Below, in pieces: positions 1 through 4,996 of a DNA stretch of 7,742 nucleotides; positions within the stretch are counted from its first letter, which is position 1; each line of letters begins with the position of its first letter. The notes under the pieces are model-generated. The model was not told where the DNA came from. It saw nothing but the letters and a program-made list of their open reading frames with translations, and did not search any database. A program made the translations under genes and the position numbers. The stretch is from contig JBGTGS010000003.1 of NCBI GenBank assembly GCA_041746615.1, positions 1 through 7,742 on the forward strand, read 5' to 3'. The stretch is from CAMAXB01 sp041746615 (GTDB lineage Bacteria > Verrucomicrobiota > Verrucomicrobiia > Opitutales > Opitutaceae).

Positions 1-615
1 GAGCCGGTGCTGAACGTAATGCTCGATGTCGATCATGGTGAGCGGATGCAGCTCGTAGTGAACCCAGATGCGCTGCCGCAACTGGCGCAGTTCCTCGCGT
101 GCGAGGATCTGCTTGAGCTCGGGCTGGCCCATCAGGACCACCTGAAGGAGCTTTTGCTTGTCGGTTTCCAGATTGGAGAGCAGGCGGATCTGTTCGAGCA
201 CCTCGAAAGACAGGTTCTGGGCCTCGTCGATGATGAGCACGATGTCGCGGCCCCGGGAGATCCGGTCGAGGAGCACCCGGTTAACCTGGGCGACAAGGTC
301 ATTCTGGCTGCGGGCCAGCTTGGTCTCGCCGAGCTCGGTGAGAATGGCCTTCAGCATCTGGGTCTCGGTGACCCGTGGATTGAGGATGAGGGCGGTGTCG
401 AAGTGATTTGGGTCGATCTCGTTGAGAAAGCGGCGGCACAGGGTCGTCTTGCCGCAACCCACTTCGCCGATGAGCACGATGAAGCCCTTCTTTTCCTGCA
501 CGCCGAACTTGAGGTGCTGGAGCGCCTCCTGATGGGTCGGGCCTAGATATAGAAAACGGGGGTCCGGGGTGATGTTGAATGGCATCTCCGAAAACCCGTA
601 AAAGCTCTGATACAT
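1..615 (-). CDS. ExeA/GspA-type AAA+ ATPase, N-terminal part (runs off window)
   Basis: This is a P-loop ATPase of the ExeA/GspA family (COG3267-like), whose members energise assembly of secretion or exopolysaccharide machinery at the inner membrane. The 205 visible residues open with the family hallmark MYQSFYGFSEMPFNITPDP, followed by RFLYLGPTHQEAL. Walker A is GEVGCGKTT (50-58) and Walker B is IVLIIDEAQ (125-133). A sensor-1-like VVLMGQPEL lies at 159-167 and an arginine-rich RQLRQRI at 177-183. The ATG at 615-613 is the first possible start, because an in-frame TGA lies four codons upstream (627-625). No clear Shine-Dalgarno sequence precedes it. The C-terminal portion is outside the window, so a fused peptidoglycan-binding domain, as in true ExeA/GspA, cannot be judged. 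The closely related ATPase of PEP-CTERM/exosortase exopolysaccharide loci is an equally good match. The family is certain; the exact system is not. It is divergent from ftsB. Confidence 0.93.
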   Translation of the reverse strand, partial: MYQSFYGFSEMPFNITPDPRFLYLGPTHQEALQHLKFGVQEKKGFIVLIGEVGCGKTTLCRRFLNEIDPNHFDTALILNPRVTETQMLKAILTELGETKLARSQNDLVAQVNRVLLDRISRGRDIVLIIDEAQNLSFEVLEQIRLLSNLETDKQKLLQVVLMGQPELKQILAREELRQLRQRIWVHYELHPLTMIDIEHYVQHRL

Positions 616-655
616 GCTGGGTTGTCAGTAGGGAGGTGTCCGCGCGAACGCACGC

Positions 656-675
656 AAAAATCGGGCTTGGGCCCG
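656..675 (-). terminator. Small hairpin with T tract upstream of the ATPase gene
   Basis: Read on the minus strand, CGGGC (675-671) and GCCCG (666-662) form a 5-bp GC stem around the loop CCAA. A T5 run (660-656) follows after one base. This has the shape of a short intrinsic terminator. It lies only about 40 bases before the ATPase start codon, with no minus-strand gene ahead of it inside the window. If real, it would be a leader attenuator or a block to transcription coming from the divergent side. The stem is short, so chance is a serious alternative. Confidence 0.2.
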
Positions 676-703
676 GATTGAGACGGAATTCACACATCGG
701 AAT

Positions 704-720
704 CCACCGGTGGGGGGGGG
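704..720. other. CCACCGGTGG palindrome running into a G9 tract
   Basis: A perfect 10-base palindrome, CCACCGGTGG (704-713), merges into nine consecutive G residues (712-720). Both sit in the 222-base divergent intergenic region between the ATPase gene and ftsB (616-837). The palindrome could be an operator half-site pair and the G run is a slippage-prone homopolymer, but neither has further support. No convincing sigma-70 promoter can be read in this region. The nearest candidate is TTGCAG at 778-783, with only a poor AT-rich match near 799-806. Confidence 0.3.
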
Positions 721-837
721 ATTCGCGGATACGCCTAGGTGCGCGGGAAGGGTGACGCTGGAGAGGCATCGCGATTTTTGCAGGGGAAAATGACCCCATG
801 ATTTACTTCACGGGCGAAATTCATTCTATGGACGGTT

Positions 838-1119
838 GTGAAGCTGCGCCGCCTGATCATTTCCTTTTATATTCTGCTGTTCGTCGGCGTGGCCGTGGGT
901 TCGGCGGGTTTTTTCTGGCAGACCAGGGCGGAGTATATCCGCCTCCAGGAGATCGAGGCCATCAGCCGCGACCGGCTGGCGCTGGCGGAGGAACGCCTGC
1001 GGGAGCAGCAGCGCATGCTGGAGCGGATGCGCTCGGACCCGGGCTACGTGGAGATGGTCATCCGCCGTCGCCTCGGCTATGCGCGACCGGACGAATTCAT
1101 TTTTCGTTTCGAGGAATAG
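838..1119 (+). CDS. ftsB: FtsB/DivIC-type septum formation protein
   Basis: This is a small bitopic membrane protein of the FtsB/DivIC family, which joins FtsL and FtsQ in the divisome and helps activate septal peptidoglycan synthesis. The layout of the 93 residues is diagnostic. A basic N-terminus (MKLRR) is followed by one membrane segment (about 6-27, IISFYILLFVGVAVGSAGFF). A charged coiled coil spans about 31-66. The conserved C-terminal block begins DPGYVEMVIRRRLGY (67-81) and ends PDEFIFRF (84-91), matching the family pattern DPxYxExxxRxxLGxxxPxExxxxF. The length is typical. The start is GTG at 838: an in-frame TGA at 799-801 closes the frame upstream and no in-frame ATG intervenes. The ATGs at 798 and 828 are out of frame. 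No strong ribosome-binding site is visible. It is first in the plus-strand run, 66 bases before the uridylyltransferase gene. Gene name by family; orthology to E. coli ftsB is not proven. Confidence 0.85.
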   Translation: MKLRRLIISFYILLFVGVAVGSAGFFWQTRAEYIRLQEIEAISRDRLALAEERLREQQRMLERMRSDPGYVEMVIRRRLGYARPDEFIFRFEE

Positions 1120-1185
1120 GGGAAAAGCCGTCGTCCATGCCTGATGGGGAAAAATGATTTGCGGGCTCCCGGGCTGCGCCGCTGA

Positions 1186-2622
1186 ATGTGCGCTCCTATG
1201 TTGCCTCCGCTCATCGAAACTTTCAGGCAGGCCGGTCAGGGCCAGGTTTTTGCATTCTTCAACCATCTCGATTCCGAAGCTCAGCAAAAGCTGCTGACCG
1301 AGGCGGCGGAGATCGATCTCAAGGAGGTGGACCGGCTCGTGAGCACCTTGGTAAAGGGTGCGGGTGCAGGAGGCGTCAATCTTGAGGGGATCGGCCCCGC
1401 GCCGTATGAGGCCTTGCCGGACAATGGGGGTCGTGCCGAGGCCTGGAGCACGGCGAAAACGACCGGGGAGGCCGCCTTGCGCGCCGGTCGCGTGGCCGCC
1501 TTCACGGTGGCGGGCGGACAGGGGACCCGTCTGGGTTATGACGGCCCCAAGGGGACCTTTCCCGTCACCCCAGTTAAGCGGAAGCCGCTGTTTCAGGTTT
1601 TTGCGGAGAAGATCCGTGCGGCCGGGTTGCGCTATGGAAAGCCGATCCCGTGGTTCATCATGACGAGCCACCAGAACCACACGGCCACTGAGGCGTTTTT
1701 TGCCGAGCATGGGTTCTTCGGCCTCGACCGCTCACGGGTGCATTTTTTCCGGCAGGGGCGGATGCCGGCGGTGGATTTTGACGGAAAAATCCTGCTGGAG
1801 ACCAAGGGCAGCCTCGCGCTTTCCCCGGATGGTCACGGTGGCTCGCTGCGTGCGCTCGAGCGCACCGGAGCGCTCGACCAGATGAAGGCGGACGGCATCG
1901 ACACCATCAGTTATTTCCAGGTGGACAATCCGCTGGTCCGCTGCATCGACCCCGCCTTTCTCGGCTGGCATTTGCACGAGAAGTCCGAGATGTCGTGCAA
2001 GATGGTGCCCAAGGCCTTTGCCGAGGAGAAGATCGGCAGCTTCTGTACCCAGGGCGGCCGCGCCGTCGTCGTCGAATACTCCGACCTTCCGATCGAGTGG
2101 CAGCGGGAGACGGATCCGGCCACCGGCCGGCTTCGCTACCTCGCCGGCAGCATCGCGCTTCATGTGCTGGACCGCGAGTTTGTCCGCCGTCAGGCCACCG
2201 GCAGCTCCGATGTCGCGCTGCCGTTCCACCGGGCCGACAAGAAAATCGCCACCATCGACGCCGAGGGCAACCCGGTGAAACCCGCGAAGCCCAACGGCGT
2301 GAAATTCGAGCTCTTCGTCTTCGACGCGCTGCCCTTCGCCCGCAACGCGCTGGTCATCGAGACCCGGAGAGCGGATGATTTTTCCCCGGTCAAGAACGCG
2401 GATGGCGTGGACTCTCCCCGGACCGCGACGGATGACCAGCTGCGCCAGTACGACCGCTGGCTTTCCGCGAACGGGGCGGATCTCCCGGTGGACGCCACCG
2501 GACTCCCCGCCTTTCCCCTGGAAGTGTCACCACTTTTTGGTTACGATGAGGATTCGTTTGCAGATGCCTGGCGCCGGCTCGATCCCAAACCGGCGATCCG
2601 CTCCGGCCTCTATCTGGAGTAA
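1186..2622 (+). CDS. UTP:sugar-1-phosphate uridylyltransferase (UAP1/UDPGP type 1 family)
   Basis: This cytosolic nucleotidyltransferase joins UTP and a sugar 1-phosphate to give a UDP-sugar and pyrophosphate. The 478-residue GT-A fold protein carries the UAP1-family motifs in order. GGQGTRLG and PKG (110-123) form the nucleotide loop, and PDGHGG (214-219) is the uridine/sugar loop. QVDNPLV (245-251) provides the metal-site Asp. MVPK (273-276) and VVVEYSD (294-300) follow, then NGVKFELFVFD (370-380) with the conserved Lys at 373. Human UAP1 is slightly longer. UAP1 relatives use GlcNAc-1-P, but bacterial members are often annotated for glucose-1-P. The neighbouring phosphohexomutase makes glucose-1-P or another hexose-1-P plausible, so the substrate is open. 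Start: ATG at 1186 directly follows an in-frame TGA (1183-1185). ATG at 1198, giving MLPPLIETF, is an equally good start, and neither has a clear ribosome-binding site. Confidence 0.9.
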   Translation: MCAPMLPPLIETFRQAGQGQVFAFFNHLDSEAQQKLLTEAAEIDLKEVDRLVSTLVKGAGAGGVNLEGIGPAPYEALPDNGGRAEAWSTAKTTGEAALRAGRVAAFTVAGGQGTRLGYDGPKGTFPVTPVKRKPLFQVFAEKIRAAGLRYGKPIPWFIMTSHQNHTATEAFFAEHGFFGLDRSRVHFFRQGRMPAVDFDGKILLETKGSLALSPDGHGGSLRALERTGALDQMKADGIDTISYFQVDNPLVRCIDPAFLGWHLHEKSEMSCKMVPKAFAEEKIGSFCTQGGRAVVVEYSDLPIEWQRETDPATGRLRYLAGSIALHVLDREFVRRQATGSSDVALPFHRADKKIATIDAEGNPVKPAKPNGVKFELFVFDALPFARNALVIETRRADDFSPVKNADGVDSPRTATDDQLRQYDRWLSANGADLPVDATGLPAFPLEVSPLFGYDEDSFADAWRRLDPKPAIRSGLYLE

Positions 2623-2632
2623 CCCCGGAAAT

Positions 2633-2646
2633 GCGGTTGGAACCGC
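2633..2646. other. GCGGTT/AACCGC inverted repeat after the uridylyltransferase gene
   Basis: GCGGTT (2633-2638) and AACCGC (2641-2646) are perfect inverted halves separated by GG, 11 bases beyond the stop codon at 2620-2622. No T tract follows, so this is a possible RNA stem or protein site rather than an intrinsic terminator. A tight 2-base loop would force the innermost pairs open. Confidence 0.25.
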
Positions 2647-2671
2647 GGATTATCCGTCACGGCTGAAACGC

Positions 2672-2696
2672 AACCAGCCAGGCCCTGGTTTCTTCA
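2672..2696 (+). terminator. Weak terminator-like hairpin before the phosphoglucomutase gene
   Basis: AACCAG (2672-2677) pairs with CTGGTT (2685-2690) around a 7-base loop, and TCTTC follows so that the downstream side reads GGTTTCTTC. The stem is only 6 bp and the T tract is interrupted, so this is a weak candidate. If it works, it would partly uncouple the phosphoglucomutase gene (start 2723) from the genes upstream. Confidence 0.22.
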
Positions 2697-2722
2697 AACT
2701 GATTCAACTTTAACTTCGGAAC

Positions 2723-4687
2723 ATGAATACTCTCGAAAAAATCACGGCGGCCGGCGCGTCCGGCCAGCTCCTCCCAGACACCGTCAAGAACCTCCAAGCC
2801 TGGCTGGGTGCCGGTCTGCCGGACTGGTTTGCGGCCAGCGTGGACGAACTGGTGGACCAAGGCGCCTGGGGCGAATTGAACGACCGTTTCTACCGGTATC
2901 TTGAGTTTGGGACCGGCGGCATGCGCGGGCGGACCATCGGGGTCATCTCCACCCGGGCCGAGCAGGGGGAGTCCGGGGCGGCGGGGAACGCTCCGGCCCA
3001 TGCGGCGGCAGGTTGCAACGTGCTCAATGACTTCACCCTGATCCGTGCCGTGCTCGGCCTGCACCGTTATGTGCAGGCTTACTTGAAGGTCGAGGGTCGC
3101 GCCGAGGCACCCCGGCTCGTGATCGCACACGACGTACGGTATTTCTCCCGCCACTTCTGTGAACTCGCGGCCTCGGTGTGGATCCGCCTCGGTGGAGAGG
3201 CCTTCATTTTCGATGGCCCCCGCTCGACTCCGCAGCTCAGCTTCAGCGTCCGCTGGCTCAAGGCGCATTGCGGCATTGTCATCACGGCCAGTCACAACCC
3301 TCCCCACGACAATGGCTTCAAGGCCTACTTCGAGGACGGAGCCCAGGTGGTGCCTCCCCATGACCAGGGGATCGTCAAACAAGTCAATGCCGTCCCTCCG
3401 GGTGAGCTCGCCACTTTCCTGGAGTGTGACCTGGCCAAGGTCGTCACCCTTGGGCGCGCCGCCGATGACGCTTATCTCACGGTCGCTGCGCAGGCGGTGA
3501 TCGACCACGATCTCGTCAGGAAAACGAAGCTCCGTGTGGTTTTCACCAATATTCACGGCACGGGAGGGGTGGCCAGTGTGCCCCTGCTCGTGCATGCGGG
3601 CTGCCGGGTGAGGGAAGTATCCTCACAGGTTGCCTTCGACCCGCGGTTTCCCACCGTGAAGTCCCCCAATCCTGAGAACGCCGAGGCGCTTTCGCTGGGG
3701 GTGGCGTTGGCGGAGAAGGAAGGGATGGACGTGGTCATGGCCACCGATCCGGATGGCGACCGCATGGGTTGTGCCGTGCTCGGTGCTGACGGCAAAATGC
3801 ACCTGCTGACCGGGAACCAGATCGGTGCGCTGCTCGCGGATTACCGTCTGACCAGGTTCAAGGAAATCGGGCGCATCCCGGGGGAGGGATCGTCACGCGT
3901 CGCCATCATCAAGACCTTCGTGACCTCGCCGCTACAGGATGCGATCGGTCGCGGCCATGGGGTCAAGGTCATCAACACCCTCACCGGTTTCAAGTGGATC
4001 GCGGCCAAGCTCCGCGGCTACGAGGAGCAGTTGCTGGCGGCACTGCGAAAATCGGGCGGCGGCGATACCGACTACGATGCCATCCCGCTGGCCGAGCGGG
4101 CGAAGCTCCTGCAGGCGCACAGCACCTTCTATGCATTCGGTTGCGAAGAGAGCTACGGCTACCTGCCGGACGACCAGGTGCGGGACAAGGATGCCAACGC
4201 CGCCTGCCTGATGTTTGCCGAGCTCTGTTCCTGGGTGAAGAGCCGCGGCCTGACCGTCCCCGCCCATCTCGACCAGCTGTATTTGAAGCATGGTTACTTC
4301 CTGGAGGGGACCCTCAACCTGTATTACGAAGGCGCGACCGGCGCGGCCAAGATCAAGCGGATCCTTGACACCTACCGCAGCGCCCCGCCCCAGGCCTTTG
4401 GTGACGTGGCGGTGGCGAAGTTTGAGGATTTCGGCAGGATGGACATCCGGGACGCCGACGGGGAGCTTATTCCCAAGCAGGACCTCTACCTGGTGTCGCT
4501 GGCCAACGGTTACAGTTTCGCCGCGCGCGGATCGGGTACGGAGCCAAAGATGAAGTTTTACGTCTTCGCCTCGGCCCCGGTGAAAGGAGCCGCAGAGCTC
4601 GCCGCCGTCAAGATGCAGGTGAAGGCCGAGCTCGACCGGGTGAAGGGCCTGATCGAAGCCGACGCCAAGGTCCGGGCCGAGGGTTGA
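2723..4687 (+). CDS. Phosphoglucomutase/phosphomannomutase (alpha-D-phosphohexomutase)
   Basis: This cytosolic alpha-D-phosphohexomutase interconverts hexose 6-phosphate and hexose 1-phosphate, most likely glucose, through a phosphoserine and a sugar bisphosphate intermediate. All four family motifs are present in the 654 residues. FGTGGMRG (62-69) opens domain 1. TASHNP (188-193) carries the catalytic Ser190. DPDGDR (342-347) is the Mg2+ loop. GCEESYGY (473-480) is the sugar-specificity loop, and RGSGTEPK (602-609) is the phosphate clamp near the C-terminus. It is longer than common 550-600 residue enzymes. One extra stretch lies just after the first motif (about 74-98, Ala/Gly-rich). Another separates the domain-3 region from the GCEES loop (about 433-465). 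ATG at 2723 is preceded by CGGAAC, a weak ribosome-binding site. It follows the uridylyltransferase by 100 bases on the same strand, consistent with UDP-sugar supply. Glucose versus mannose specificity cannot be fixed from sequence. Confidence 0.93.
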   Translation: MNTLEKITAAGASGQLLPDTVKNLQAWLGAGLPDWFAASVDELVDQGAWGELNDRFYRYLEFGTGGMRGRTIGVISTRAEQGESGAAGNAPAHAAAGCNVLNDFTLIRAVLGLHRYVQAYLKVEGRAEAPRLVIAHDVRYFSRHFCELAASVWIRLGGEAFIFDGPRSTPQLSFSVRWLKAHCGIVITASHNPPHDNGFKAYFEDGAQVVPPHDQGIVKQVNAVPPGELATFLECDLAKVVTLGRAADDAYLTVAAQAVIDHDLVRKTKLRVVFTNIHGTGGVASVPLLVHAGCRVREVSSQVAFDPRFPTVKSPNPENAEALSLGVALAEKEGMDVVMATDPDGDRMGCAVLGADGKMHLLTGNQIGALLADYRLTRFKEIGRIPGEGSSRVAIIKTFVTSPLQDAIGRGHGVKVINTLTGFKWIAAKLRGYEEQLLAALRKSGGGDTDYDAIPLAERAKLLQAHSTFYAFGCEESYGYLPDDQVRDKDANAACLMFAELCSWVKSRGLTVPAHLDQLYLKHGYFLEGTLNLYYEGATGAAKIKRILDTYRSAPPQAFGDVAVAKFEDFGRMDIRDADGELIPKQDLYLVSLANGYSFAARGSGTEPKMKFYVFASAPVKGAAELAAVKMQVKAELDRVKGLIEADAKVRAEG

Positions 4688-4767
4688 GGATTGCCGCTGA
4701 CTGCGCCCAACCGTGGCGTGACAAGCCCGCCACCTACGGCGGAAAGGCACCGGTGCAGCGCGTGTAG

Positions 4768-4787
4768 GTTGCGCGCTTGCGCGCAAC
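4768..4787. other. Hairpin of repeat unit 1
   Basis: GTTGCGCGC (4768-4776) and GCGCGCAAC (4779-4787) are perfect 9-base inverted arms around TT. They form an almost uninterrupted GC-rich palindrome, and the innermost pairs would open to make a loop. No T tract follows on either strand, so it is not a classical intrinsic terminator. It could still stall polymerase or protect 3' ends from exonucleases. Confidence 0.65.
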
Positions 4788-4871
4788 GCGGATGCCTCGG
4801 GTGTGCGCCAAGGAACGTGGCGTGACAAGCCCGCCACCTACGGCGGAAAAGCGCTGGTGTAGCGCGTGTAG

Positions 4872-4891
4872 GTTGCGCGCTTGCGCGCAAC
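4872..4891. other. Hairpin of repeat unit 2
   Basis: This is an exact copy of the unit 1 hairpin, 104 bases further on: arms GTTGCGCGC (4872-4880) and GCGCGCAAC (4883-4891) around TT. Its 20 bases are identical to unit 1 although flanking parts of the unit have changed. Confidence 0.65.
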
Positions 4892-4970
4892 GCGGATACC
4901 TCGGGTGTGCGCCAAGAAACGAGGCGTGACAAGCACGCCACCTACGGGACGGCCACCGGCGGATTGCCTG

Positions 4971-4996
4971 GAGGTTGCGCGCTCGCTCGCAACCTC
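4971..4996. terminator. Hairpin of repeat unit 3, abutting the stop codon of the copper protein gene
   Basis: GAGGTTGCG (4971-4979) pairs with CGCAACCTC (4988-4996), giving a 9-bp stem with an 8-base loop. It begins immediately after the TGA (4999-4997) of the minus-strand gene and lies between two converging genes, so a role in ending or stabilising transcripts from either side is plausible. There is no T tract, so any termination would not be of the standard intrinsic kind. Compared with units 1 and 2, inner pairs are lost and outer GAG/CTC pairs are gained. Confidence 0.4.

Larger units (their letters stand above)
4702..4996. repeat. 2.7-copy tandem repeat, 104-base period, between convergent genes
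   Basis: Unit 1 is 4713-4816, unit 2 is 4817-4920 and a diverged, shortened unit 3 is 4921-4996. The bases at 4702-4712 resemble the tail of a further unit. Units 1 and 2 differ at 6 of 104 positions by my reading, and all six are transitions. Each unit starts with GTGGCGTGACAAGC or a close variant, then CGCCACCTACGG, and carries a strong hairpin 55 bases in. The period is not a multiple of three, and open frames across the block change register, so it is not coding. It fills the whole 309-base gap between the phosphoglucomutase stop (4687) and the stop of the minus-strand gene (4997). It may be a member of a dispersed intergenic repeat family, which one window cannot show. Confidence 0.9.

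Noticed and set aside
7..546. 179-codon open frame on the plus strand opposite the ATPase gene
   Set aside because: It is the antisense shadow of the ATPase reading frame. The minus-strand protein has Walker A, Walker B and family hallmark motifs, whereas this frame gives a low-complexity Leu/Glu/His-rich translation.
778..806. Possible sigma-70 promoter for ftsB (TTGCAG followed by an AT-rich stretch)
   Set aside because: The -10 match is poor and spacing is off, so it is not listed as a feature.
798..1157. 119-codon plus-strand frame beginning with the ATG at 798
   Set aside because: It overlaps ftsB in another frame and gives Gly/Pro/Ala-rich text. The ftsB frame has a membrane segment, coiled coil and conserved C-terminal motif.
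1154..1200. ATG at 1154 as an earlier start for the uridylyltransferase
   Set aside because: It is out of frame with the enzyme, and an in-frame TGA at 1183-1185 limits the start to 1186 or later.
826..1710. 294-codon open frame on the minus strand
   Set aside because: It runs antisense to ftsB and the uridylyltransferase gene and its translation resembles no family I know. Long antisense frames are expected in GC-rich DNA.
2657..3595. 312-codon open frame on the minus strand opposite the phosphoglucomutase gene
   Set aside because: The plus strand encodes a mutase with all catalytic motifs. The antisense translation is Gly/Arg/Asp-rich without domain character.
3932..4941. Minus-strand frames that enter the tandem repeat and give repeated peptide text such as CARQARNLHAL-like segments
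   Set aside because: The 104-base period is not divisible by three, so the repeated peptide appears in different frames. It comes from the DNA repeat, not from a protein repeat.
4713..4996. Possible CRISPR array
   Set aside because: The whole 104-base unit is conserved, with no short repeat alternating with unique spacers, only 2.7 copies and no cas genes.
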